Source: Pseudomonas sp. KBW05
Lineage (GTDB): Bacteria > Pseudomonadota > Gammaproteobacteria > Pseudomonadales > Pseudomonadaceae
Length of the DNA: 64,000 nucleotides
Direction of reading: 5' to 3'
Assembly (NCBI RefSeq): GCF_003852405.1
Contig: NZ_QAJM01000003.1
Location: 202,033 to 266,032, forward strand
Below, piece after piece: positions 1 to 8,943 of the stretch. The position numbers and the translations under genes are program-made. The notes below the pieces were generated by a model. The model saw only the letters and a list, made by a program, of their open reading frames with translations, was not told where the DNA came from and did no database searches. Position 1 is the stretch's first letter. Each line of letters begins with the position of its first letter.

Positions 1-298
1 TTTCTGACATCCACGCCCCAAACCATACTAATCCGAACGTGTGATTTAACTGCACAGTCACCTTCTTGTCCGCAGAGTCCATATATTCCATTTGAACTTT
101 CCAGGCATGGATGGGAACGCCGACCGTTGCCGCTCGTGCCGTGAATACAAATCTGCGCGGAACAATTGAATCATTCGGGGGATAGATAATATTCGGCTTT
201 TTCCAATGAATGAACAAAGGGCCTATGGCACTTTCATTATCGTTACTTGGTCCAGTGCTGCCTTTGAGCCTTTTCACGGTATCGGCACTCCAATCCAT
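1..298 (-). CDS. Partial unrecognised protein, cut by left edge
   Basis: The minus strand is open from 373 to base 1. The only ATG is at 298, followed by about 99 codons that run off the window. The translation (begins MDWSADTVKRLKGS) has normal amino-acid composition and ends at the edge in VWFGAWMSE. No family is recognised. The protein-like reading seems to continue upstream of the ATG (residues such as STITVGGDA) as far as a TAA at 374-376, with no usable start codon there and no clear Shine-Dalgarno before the ATG. It may therefore be a 5'-truncated remnant rather than an intact gene. It diverges from the toxin operon. Confidence 0.4.
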   Translation of the reverse strand, partial: MDWSADTVKRLKGSTGPSNDNESAIGPLFIHWKKPNIIYPPNDSIVPRRFVFTARAATVGVPIHAWKVQMEYMDSADKKVTVQLNHTFGLVWFGAWMSE

Positions 299-428
299 GG
301 CGTCGCCGCCAACAGTGATAGTGCTAGATCTAAACTCATCGAATGACCTGAGGATAACTGTGAAAACTACCAGTTACGACAAACGGTTGTTGATCAATAC
401 CGGGTTGCACTGAGAGAAGTCATCGGCT

Positions 429-448
429 ACCTGTCAAGTTTCACAGGT
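429..448 (+). promoter_or_regulatory. Candidate LuxR-type box upstream of the Tc operon
   Basis: Perfect inverted repeat ACCTGT-N8-ACAGGT (429-434 and 443-448). This is the half-site and spacing of the classical lux box, a 20-bp dyad. A TCTACT at 471-476 could serve as -10 hexamer, which would put the dyad about where a LuxR-type activator overlaps the -35 region. The toxin start codon is at 524. Seen: the dyad and its position. Inferred: quorum-sensing or LuxR-solo control. A LysR-type or other dimeric regulator could also use such a dyad. Confidence 0.5.
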
Positions 449-523
449 TACAACTACGACCTAGCTGCGCTCTACTGTGTCTCCAGGTACCTGGTTTTCA
501 TCCTCTGAAAGGAGCCACGGTCA

Positions 524-3500
524 ATGGCCACCAAACAACACACGCTGCTCAGCTCACTGGTTGCCACTGACACCAAGAAGTTGAAAAAAGGCCAGGTCAC
601 CTTCAAAACCGCCATGAGCCGGATGGGCATACATTCAGTCTTCGATATCGTGCGCCTGTCCAAAGCGGACTTTGTGAGGCAACTGGCCAAGCTCAGCGGC
701 GTCGATGGTGACCTCGCCTACACCAATGCCCAGGCCTATGCCACGTTGCTGGCAAGGTTGCGACGCGAACAGCTGACGTCGTCAGGCACCTATGAGCCGC
801 AAGCGGAACACAGCGGTATTCGCGCAATGGTGCCTCTTGGGCCGACCTATCCCAAACTCTTCAACGAAAACTGGACGAAATTCTGCAAGGTCGGTGCCCT
901 GGCGGCTGATGACTCGCCGGTGGCCTACCTGAGTGCTCTGAGGGTCTTTGTTCAGCAGTTGGAATCCACCAGCAACGACCCCAAACGCCTGTTGCTGGAC
1001 TCACGCCGCCCTGATCTGAAGGACTTGCTGATCACCCATGAAAGCACCTTCACCCCGCGCCCTATGCTGGAAATTGTCAATCAGGTGCTGGGGAACAATT
1101 TAAGCGCGTACCTGAAAACCCAGGCGGCCGACGCTAGCAAGCCGCTGTACCAAGTGCTGAGCGAACGCCAGTACCCGTTCGAGTTGCCTTACAACTTCTA
1201 CCACCATCAATGCAAACTGGGGTTGTCTGGGGGAAAACCAAGGCTGGGCGAACTCAATTATCGGGGGAGTTATCTGCTGCCGATCACACAAGCCGACAGC
1301 AACGATTACGGCAAGGTGCAATTGCTGACACCGCACGCACAGCACTTATTGACCGGGTTGGGCCCACAGCAACAGAAGCTGCTGATCGCACCAGCGGCGT
1401 ATAGCACGTTCTATCTCAACCGCGACGATCTGGTGAGTGGGTGGAAAAGCCCTGGCAATTGCCATCTCAGCCCGCATGTTGCATTTGGATCGGGGTATCT
1501 GCTGCCTGCGGGACAACCAGATGTCGGGGCCAGCAACCCTTCTGTTACTACCCTGACGAGCTCACATGGGGGGAGAGGCGCGTCTAATACTGTCGCAGTT
1601 ACCTTTCGAAAAGCAGGGGGGGCCAATCGTAGCGTTGATATGAAGTTGGCAAGCGGTGCCGCCGTCAACAATGACACGTACTATCTAAACCATTTACATA
1701 TCCCCTCACAGGCTACGCAGTGTCTACATGTCAAGCCGACTACTGGGCTGCCCGATGCCAGCGAAACAGGCTACACCGCCACGTTTAAGGCCGTCCACAC
1801 CACCGGTACGGTAGCCGCCCCGGTGAGCGTCGCCAGGCGCACGCTCACCTTGTCTGCTGACGCGCAATACACCCCCACTGCTGATGAGAAAGCCTACTTC
1901 GCCAAGGTGTTCGGCATGGAAATTACAGGTCCCAATGCCGATGCGCTGGCGGACCTCGATACATTCATGCAACACACCGGGCTGAACGCCGAACAGGTCG
2001 AAATGCTCCTATCGCGACACACCTTCGAAGTACGCCTATCCCCCAACTGCCCCAGTAGCAACGCGCAACGGCTGGGTCTGCTCCGCAACCTCGGCCTGCC
2101 GTTCCCGCACCCAAACCACTATGGCGCCTGCTACGTCAACGGCAACGGCTCCGATCGATTCGCCCCCGACACATCGGCTGCGAACGTGACCCGGCAGTAT
2201 GAGCAGTTCGAAAATGCCATGGACCTCGAGTCAGTCGACATCGGCGAAAGCAAATACTGGCACCTGACACTCACTTCCCTGGACCGCTTCGACCGCCTGC
2301 AACGCATGATTCGCCTGCAACGCTGGACCCGTATCCCGTTCAACAAACTCGACACCCTGCTCATGTGTGCCATTCGCGCCGAGGGCGCCACCAACCTCGA
2401 CATGGTGCTCAATAAAAACACGCTGCGGGTACTTGGGGTGTATCACTACCTGAATCAGCGCCACGGCATCGATCCTGAAGAGTTCGGCGCGCTGATGCAC
2501 CACCTCACCCCCTACACCAACGTGAAAAGTGAACTTTCACTCTTCGACCGTGTGTTTAATTCAATTCGGCTATTCGAAACCCCGCTGGTGCTGGACAGGA
2601 CCGCTTTCACGGTTGCCGACAATGTCCTTGCTAACCGCATCACCCTGATGCAACTGTGCGCAGGCCTTGGTTTGCAACTCACGCAAGACTCTTTCCTATT
2701 GATTGCGGCGCAGACCAGTCGAGCGCTGGCAGGCCTGAAACGCGACCTGGCGACCGTGTCATCCCTGTTTCGCCAGGCGCGGATTGCCCGCCTCTTTGGC
2801 TGTACGGTTGCCGAGTTGCTGACCCTGGCCAACCTGCTGGGAGGGCAAAGTTATAAGGACGTACTGGCCAAGGGCACACTGCGCCCGCACGACCAAACAG
2901 CTTCCCCGGACATACTTGATGTCCTGATGCAATTGCAGTGGGCCATGGACTGGCTCCACGACAGCCAACAGAGCATTACGCAACTCGAACAGCGGCTGGG
3001 CCCGAACATCCCGCTGAACCAACCGCGTTCGTCGCCGGGCAAACGGCCAACGGCAACGGCCGGACCCGGCCCCCTGACGGATGCCTTGAGTGCCCGCCTA
3101 TCCAAGCTGCAGCACGATACCGAATTCAGCCGAGTCACCGAAACGCAGGTCCTCAAACTGAACCTGCCGACACACAACAATGCGAACACTGTGATCCCCT
3201 GGTTCACCCTGCTCACCAGTTGGCACGTTCTGAATAACTCCGGTCTGCTGGTGTCGCTGGACGAATCGCTAGCGCTTACGGATGACCCCAAGGGCTGGCT
3301 AGGCGCCAAGTTGGACAAACTGCTGGCCAACGTGACCCTCGGCGACGCAGCCAAGCAGGACAGCAAGGATAAGTTGCTGGCCTTCCTGCTGGATGCCCAT
3401 GACCGGCAACTTCGGTTATTGCAGGATCTTTTCCAGGAAACCGCCGCGCTGCCAGTTGATCGCACTGTGGCGGTAATTCATTGGGCGAACACGTCGCCCT

Positions 3501-4093
3501 ACGCCGTCCTTGTCGAAGCGTTGACGAAAAGCGCGCTAATGGTCGCACACTTCCAGCGCATTTCGCGGCATGCCGAAATCGCCATGCACTTGCGCTTGAG
3601 CAACCGCGCCCTGCGTATGTTCCTCTGCAACCGCGACTGGCTGGGCGGCTACCCCATCACCAACAGCGAACCCACGCTATCCGATCTGTATTTATTTGAG
3701 CGCTTCAGCCACTGGTTGAACGGCCAGGACCAACCCGAAGAAGCCCTGCTCAGCTACTTCAGCCTCGCCAACCCGCCCTCCCCCAAGCGCATGACGAAAA
3801 AGCTGCAGCTGCAAATCAGTGAGTCCGCCAACGTCGCATTGGCCAAGTTGCTGGGCTGGGCAACGTTAGAAGTCGAGAACCTGACGGCGACCTTGCCGGG
3901 TGCGGTGGCCAAGTCTATGCAACACGTGGACTGGGTGCGCCGCTGCCAAGCCGCCTGCAACGCCAGCGGCTTGTCCGCCAAGGCATTGCTGTTGGCAACC
4001 GCGATCACGGCCGACAGCAAACTGGATGACTGGAAAGCCGTCGGTGAGGCTGTAGTGACAGCCAACACCCCATCAAACACCACACGGGAGTGA
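524..4093 (+). CDS. tcaA: Insecticidal toxin complex TcA subunit, N-terminal part (TcaA/TccA-like)
   Basis: A 1189-residue protein corresponding to the N-terminal part of Tc toxin A subunits. The VRP1-type signature is visible: RRPDLKDLL near 161-169, then a segment ending in MLEIVNQVLG, and YPFELPYNF near 217-225. In two-gene TcA systems (Photorhabdus TcaA/TcaB or TccA/TccB) this part joins the second protein to form the secreted pentameric shell that binds the host cell. An inserted Ser/Thr/Gly-rich stretch lies around residues 320-450. AAAGGAG at 508-514 precedes the ATG by nine bases and fixes the start. The next gene starts five bases after the stop, so the two are co-translated. There is no signal peptide, as usual for this family. 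Confidence 0.88.
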   Translation: MATKQHTLLSSLVATDTKKLKKGQVTFKTAMSRMGIHSVFDIVRLSKADFVRQLAKLSGVDGDLAYTNAQAYATLLARLRREQLTSSGTYEPQAEHSGIRAMVPLGPTYPKLFNENWTKFCKVGALAADDSPVAYLSALRVFVQQLESTSNDPKRLLLDSRRPDLKDLLITHESTFTPRPMLEIVNQVLGNNLSAYLKTQAADASKPLYQVLSERQYPFELPYNFYHHQCKLGLSGGKPRLGELNYRGSYLLPITQADSNDYGKVQLLTPHAQHLLTGLGPQQQKLLIAPAAYSTFYLNRDDLVSGWKSPGNCHLSPHVAFGSGYLLPAGQPDVGASNPSVTTLTSSHGGRGASNTVAVTFRKAGGANRSVDMKLASGAAVNNDTYYLNHLHIPSQATQCLHVKPTTGLPDASETGYTATFKAVHTTGTVAAPVSVARRTLTLSADAQYTPTADEKAYFAKVFGMEITGPNADALADLDTFMQHTGLNAEQVEMLLSRHTFEVRLSPNCPSSNAQRLGLLRNLGLPFPHPNHYGACYVNGNGSDRFAPDTSAANVTRQYEQFENAMDLESVDIGESKYWHLTLTSLDRFDRLQRMIRLQRWTRIPFNKLDTLLMCAIRAEGATNLDMVLNKNTLRVLGVYHYLNQRHGIDPEEFGALMHHLTPYTNVKSELSLFDRVFNSIRLFETPLVLDRTAFTVADNVLANRITLMQLCAGLGLQLTQDSFLLIAAQTSRALAGLKRDLATVSSLFRQARIARLFGCTVAELLTLANLLGGQSYKDVLAKGTLRPHDQTASPDILDVLMQLQWAMDWLHDSQQSITQLEQRLGPNIPLNQPRSSPGKRPTATAGPGPLTDALSARLSKLQHDTEFSRVTETQVLKLNLPTHNNANTVIPWFTLLTSWHVLNNSGLLVSLDESLALTDDPKGWLGAKLDKLLANVTLGDAAKQDSKDKLLAFLLDAHDRQLRLLQDLFQETAALPVDRTVAVIHWANTSPYAVLVEALTKSALMVAHFQRISRHAEIAMHLRLSNRALRMFLCNRDWLGGYPITNSEPTLSDLYLFERFSHWLNGQDQPEEALLSYFSLANPPSPKRMTKKLQLQISESANVALAKLLGWATLEVENLTATLPGAVAKSMQHVDWVRRCQAACNASGLSAKALLLATAITADSKLDDWKAVGEAVVTANTPSNTTRE

Positions 4094-4098
4094 CGTTG

Positions 4099-7000
4099 AT
4101 GACTTCATTCGACGCTGAACTCAACGAAGGCCAGCGCGATGCCATGCTCGCGCTGTACTTGCACGAGGCCGTGCCAAAGAACCCGTACATCATCGAGCAG
4201 GAGCTGGTCGATAACATCAAAACCCCCAACGACCTGTATCAGTACTGGTTGCTGGATGTCCTGGTCAGCCAAGACGTACCCTCCAGCCCCGTGGCCTGCG
4301 CCATTGCCAGCCTGCAACAACTGATCAACGGCATGATGATGAACATGTCGCCGGGCTACAGCGACCACAGCCTGAGCCCTGAACAGGTCAGCGCCTGGCA
4401 GAACGGGCTTAACCGTTACCCGATCTGGGCCGCAAACCAGCAATTGCAAAACTTTCCGGATATCTATCTGGACCCCACCCTTCGCCAGACCAAGACCGAT
4501 AGCTTCAAACAGTTGGAGAGCGACATCACACAGGCGCGGATCGAGCCGCAGACGATCCAGTCGGCGGTCCTGGCCTATCTGGGGCATTTTGAGGAAATTG
4601 CCAATCTGAATGTCTCTAATGCCTATATTGACGGCGATGACTTTGCCAACAGCCCCTATTACTTGATCGCCCGTTCGCCGGCTGAAAACGCCTATTACTG
4701 GCGTTCTCTGGACATGTCTCAGCGCCCGGTGAAAAAAGCTGCGTCGACGCTCAATGAGGTGCCTGCCAAGTTCGATAAGCCGTTTGCCTATGCCTGGCAT
4801 GATTGGCAAAGAGCCAATGTGCCGATTTCGGACAAAGCGCTGCGACATACAGTTCGCCCCTGCATGTTCAACAACAGACTGTTCATCGTCTGGGCAGAGC
4901 TAGAGAAAAAAAAACCGGACCTGATGCCAAGCGCCCCTCCATCCCAAGTCAGGCAAGAAGCCGTTGAACCCTTGCCACTGTTTCGTTTGTACGTGAGCTA
5001 CAAGAAGTACGACAACACGTGGAGCACGCCACAGGTCCACATTGAATATTCTTGCGACACCCCCAGCCTGATTGTAAAGAGCCCGGAAGACATCGCCGCC
5101 CAGACGCAATCGATCGCCGTCTACAACCACTCGACATCCCCAGAATCGTTGGTACTGATGCTCTACAGCGGCTACGTTAAAGGAGAAGATAAAACAGGTG
5201 ATCGCGACAAGTACGAATTTTTAAGAAGCGTGCGAGTTGACAAGAACTTCAATATGACACCGCTGTTCCCTTCCACCGGAAGTGTTCTTGCGGATAAAAC
5301 CGTCACGCCCACAACAGAACAAGACTCAAGCAGAAAACATATACTGTTGATTGGTCACACCTTCGCCATCAGCGAAAAAAATCAGGGCCGCTTCCAGTTC
5401 AAGTTACCTTCAACCCAGTCAGTGTTTGGTTCAATCGTCGCGGACGCGCCTACCCCTTCGTCAGACTTGTGGAACTACAACAGCTGGCAATCGAAGATCA
5501 AAACCGTCGAAAAAGACATTAGCATCGCTTACGACAAGGACCGCTCTGAAATCAATATAACGGTCAAGCTTGAAAGCGCATTTGAGCACATTCGAGCGGA
5601 AGTGTTTAGTCTTTACCAAGATGATGCTAAAACCATCACGGTGCTCAGCCTCTTGCTCATATTCGAAGAGTCGAGCTTGCATAAAGGTCGGTATACACTG
5701 CTGCCCGGCTCTCAAATCATGGCCGTCAATAACACCTTTTTCGAACAGGACAACGGTCGCTATACCCTCTCATCCAGGGATCTACATTTCATGATCTTTG
5801 AATCGAGTGGCAAATATGAGTTTGCTCTGCCACGGGCGCCTGCTAACGCTTCGATATCACTTGCTGGGAAACTCCTGTCAAAATCTGAGCTTGAACATGC
5901 AAGAGGTAACAAAGCGAAATTTTGGGTAGCACGCGTCAGCGCACCTCAGGCTGCGCTTACTATCAGCAAACATATGGATAAGGTCTCATCCGGGCCTTTA
6001 TCCTTTCAATTTTTTGTCGGTCACCCGCAGGACGTGATATCGAACACACTGCCCACAAACTTCACGCAAATAAACAGTTTGACCACATCCAGTGTGGTGC
6101 CAAGGCTATCGAAGGATTCAACGCTTCAATACTCCTTTTCCGTCAACCAAAACACCCTTAAACCCGACCTCTGGCAGGTCGTTTGGCCTGAAGACCCAAC
6201 GAATTTCAGTATCCCGCTGATTTATGGGGTAGTGGTGTATGAGCTTCGCTTTGCTTTTCCACTCCCGAAATACGTACCTGTGGGCTCCTGCTTGAGACCC
6301 GTGACTATTACGTGGGGCAGCGAAATTTCCGGTGACCTCCAGATCGCGCCCAGCATCAACAGCCTGACCGATCTCGAACAGGGCGACAGCCCTTCCCTGG
6401 GCAAGGCGCAATTCATTGACTTCAGCGGTTCGAGCATTGAGTTCAGCGACGGCTCGACCAGTGAGCCGCGCGAGCCCATTCGCCTGAATACCATCTTCGC
6501 GCGGCACTTGATCAACCTCGCAGAGGCAGGCATGGAGCATTTGCTGACCTGGAGCAACCAGCAATTTGCCGAGCCGCCTATCAGCAAAAACGACACCCAG
6601 CAAACAATGGATTTCTCCGGAGCGTATGCGTTGTACTTTCTTGAGCTGTTCTTGTACCTGCCGTGGCTGGTGGCATACCGTTTGAAGCAGGAACAGCAGT
6701 ACGACGAAGCCAAGCACTGGCTGGCATTTCTATTCGACCCCTCACGCCAGACCTCCGAACAGGGGAATGCGGGTTATTGGCAAGCCGTGCCGCTCCAAGA
6801 AGCCGTATGGCCTGCCCCGTCAGACCCAAGCGAGGCCATTTGGGATCCGCAAGATCCACATCGAATTGGCCTGAGTTTTCCAGTCCACCTGCGTAAAGCC
6901 ATTTACGGGCTGTATATCGACATCGAGAGTGACCAGGCCGACGCGGCCTATGCCACGATGATTCCTGACGGGCTGACCGAAGCCAAGCTGCGTTACACCC

Positions 7001-8943
7001 ACATACTCCACCTTCTTGGCGAGCGCCCAGACGTCCGTCAGACAGACGACTGGACACCGATAACGCTCAGTCAACTCAGCACCACGATCAGTATTGATCT
7101 GCGTCGTTTTGAACAACAACTGGTAGGGATGCAGTACCATTTGGAGCAACACCCACCTTTGCGTATCGGCCGTGCCCCGGCCTCTGCCCCAGCCCCATTG
7201 ATCTGCCTGCGCCCCTTTAAGGTGGATCGCTCGCTCTCAAGCCTCGACAACCCCTACCTGCTGCGGCCATTCAACCCTGAGCTGATCAAACGCTGGGAGC
7301 GGGCGCAGAGCCGTTTGTACAACCTGCGGCACAACCTCGACATGGCAGGCAATGTCATGGACACGCAGCTGTTCGCCACCCCGATCGACCCACGTGCACT
7401 GCTTGCCGCCCGGGCGCAAGGCATCTCCGGAAGCGGCTTGGACCGGTTGCTGAACCCGCAGATCCCCCACTACCGCTTCAGCTTCATGTTCGCCCTGGCC
7501 CAAAACGCGGTGGAGAGCGTGATTCAGTTCGGCTCAACCTTGCTTTCGTTGATCGAACGCAAAGAGCAGGCGCACTACCTTGAATTACAACAACGCCAGG
7601 CCTGGGACCTGGCCAAGGCGGCCGTGGATATCCAACTGCAACTCAGCAGCGTGGACGATGCGAACAGGGAAGCGCTGAGCGCCGCACAAGCCATTGCACA
7701 GGGCCGTGTCGACTATTACGAAAAGCTGACCAATGAAGGCACCAGTTTCCTGGAAAAACTCAGCATCGACTTACGCCTGCGCGCGCGTTTACTGGAGGCC
7801 TCGGCCGGTGGTTTTGGCAGTGCAGCGGAGATGCTCAAAATGGTGCCGAACATTTTTGGTTTCAGCGTCGGTGGTGCGCGCATCGAAGGTGCTTCTCAGG
7901 CCCCCATTCACGTGCTGCAGGCCACTGCCATAGCCCTCAATGGCACCAGCGACACCCTCGCGGCCTACGAGCAATATCGCCGCCGGGCCCAGGAATGGAC
8001 CCAGGCGGGTGAGCAGGCGAGACGGGAGGTCGAGCACATCGAGGCACAACGCAAAATGCTTGAGGAACAACACAAAGCCACACGCCTGCAAGTGCGCCAG
8101 GCGCAAACAGCGCTGAACCAGGCCAAGGCCACTTACGACTTCCTGCTGAGCAACAACCGCTTCAGCCAGGCGCAGACCTACGAGTGGCTCAACGGCAGGT
8201 TCGCCAGTTTCTACGCCAGCGCATTTGCTACCGCGCAATCGACCTGCAAGGCCGCAGAAGCCTGTTGGCAATATGAAACCAGTCGCTACGAGCAGTCCTT
8301 TATCCGCCCCGGCGTGTGGAACAACAGCTACCGCGGCCTGGGCGCTGGTGAAGAACTCAAAATGGCGTTACAGCAGATGTATCGCGAATACGTCCAGCAA
8401 CATGTGCGTGACCTGGAGATTCGCAAAACCGTTTCGCTCAAAGCACTCTGGGAAAAGGACAAGTCATCCTCCATCAATAAACCCTGGGATCAGATCAAGG
8501 CCGCACTCGTGGCCGGCAGCTGTGATTTTGAACTGACGCAAAAAATGTTCGATGACGACTACGCCGGGCAAAATCACTATTTGCGCCGCATTAAAACCAT
8601 CAGTCTGTCCTTTCCTGTGGTCATGGGCCCCTACGAAGATTTGCGCGCCATCCTGGTTCAGCGCAGCAGCCGGGTTGAAATGTCTTCCACCCTTGGCGCC
8701 TTGCCCAAAGACAACCTCAGGGTCAATCAACAGATTGCGCTCTCCCGTGGTTTCAATGATGACGGCCAGTTTCAGCTCGACTACCACGATGAACGCTACT
8801 TGCCGTTTGAATACACCGGTGCCATTTCTTGCTGGCGTTTGATCTTTCCAAACCCCACGGCGCAGAAAGCAGTCCTGGAGTCAATGACCGATATCATCGT
8901 GCATTTCAGCTACACCGCGCGGCCTGGCGGAGGCACATCATGA
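4099..8943 (+). CDS. tcaB: Insecticidal toxin complex TcA subunit, C-terminal part (TcaB/TccB-like)
   Basis: A 1614-residue protein carrying the rest of a TcA subunit. In order: an alpha-helical start; a neuraminidase-like beta region (around 250-330); a variable middle (about 350-720) encoded by visibly AT-richer DNA; a conserved region with FLELFLYLPWLVAYRL near 850; a long-helix pore-forming region (about 1125-1420) with a hydrophobic tip around FGFSVGGARIEG; and a C-terminal TcB-binding domain (about 1488-1614, ISLSFPVVMGPYEDLRAIL). I chose ATG 4099 because GGGAG at 4086-4090 lies eight bases upstream; a GTG at 4090 overlapping the previous stop is the alternative. The stop overlaps the next start in an ATGA. 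With the first gene it totals about 2800 residues, the size class of single-chain TcA. Confidence 0.9.
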   Translation: MTSFDAELNEGQRDAMLALYLHEAVPKNPYIIEQELVDNIKTPNDLYQYWLLDVLVSQDVPSSPVACAIASLQQLINGMMMNMSPGYSDHSLSPEQVSAWQNGLNRYPIWAANQQLQNFPDIYLDPTLRQTKTDSFKQLESDITQARIEPQTIQSAVLAYLGHFEEIANLNVSNAYIDGDDFANSPYYLIARSPAENAYYWRSLDMSQRPVKKAASTLNEVPAKFDKPFAYAWHDWQRANVPISDKALRHTVRPCMFNNRLFIVWAELEKKKPDLMPSAPPSQVRQEAVEPLPLFRLYVSYKKYDNTWSTPQVHIEYSCDTPSLIVKSPEDIAAQTQSIAVYNHSTSPESLVLMLYSGYVKGEDKTGDRDKYEFLRSVRVDKNFNMTPLFPSTGSVLADKTVTPTTEQDSSRKHILLIGHTFAISEKNQGRFQFKLPSTQSVFGSIVADAPTPSSDLWNYNSWQSKIKTVEKDISIAYDKDRSEINITVKLESAFEHIRAEVFSLYQDDAKTITVLSLLLIFEESSLHKGRYTLLPGSQIMAVNNTFFEQDNGRYTLSSRDLHFMIFESSGKYEFALPRAPANASISLAGKLLSKSELEHARGNKAKFWVARVSAPQAALTISKHMDKVSSGPLSFQFFVGHPQDVISNTLPTNFTQINSLTTSSVVPRLSKDSTLQYSFSVNQNTLKPDLWQVVWPEDPTNFSIPLIYGVVVYELRFAFPLPKYVPVGSCLRPVTITWGSEISGDLQIAPSINSLTDLEQGDSPSLGKAQFIDFSGSSIEFSDGSTSEPREPIRLNTIFARHLINLAEAGMEHLLTWSNQQFAEPPISKNDTQQTMDFSGAYALYFLELFLYLPWLVAYRLKQEQQYDEAKHWLAFLFDPSRQTSEQGNAGYWQAVPLQEAVWPAPSDPSEAIWDPQDPHRIGLSFPVHLRKAIYGLYIDIESDQADAAYATMIPDGLTEAKLRYTHILHLLGERPDVRQTDDWTPITLSQLSTTISIDLRRFEQQLVGMQYHLEQHPPLRIGRAPASAPAPLICLRPFKVDRSLSSLDNPYLLRPFNPELIKRWERAQSRLYNLRHNLDMAGNVMDTQLFATPIDPRALLAARAQGISGSGLDRLLNPQIPHYRFSFMFALAQNAVESVIQFGSTLLSLIERKEQAHYLELQQRQAWDLAKAAVDIQLQLSSVDDANREALSAAQAIAQGRVDYYEKLTNEGTSFLEKLSIDLRLRARLLEASAGGFGSAAEMLKMVPNIFGFSVGGARIEGASQAPIHVLQATAIALNGTSDTLAAYEQYRRRAQEWTQAGEQARREVEHIEAQRKMLEEQHKATRLQVRQAQTALNQAKATYDFLLSNNRFSQAQTYEWLNGRFASFYASAFATAQSTCKAAEACWQYETSRYEQSFIRPGVWNNSYRGLGAGEELKMALQQMYREYVQQHVRDLEIRKTVSLKALWEKDKSSSINKPWDQIKAALVAGSCDFELTQKMFDDDYAGQNHYLRRIKTISLSFPVVMGPYEDLRAILVQRSSRVEMSSTLGALPKDNLRVNQQIALSRGFNDDGQFQLDYHDERYLPFEYTGAISCWRLIFPNPTAQKAVLESMTDIIVHFSYTARPGGGTS

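Noticed and set aside
8829-8939. Upstream extension of tcaC inside tcaB
   Set aside because: The ATGA overlap at 8940 with GGCGGAGG gives the family N-terminus (SpvB region begins soon after).
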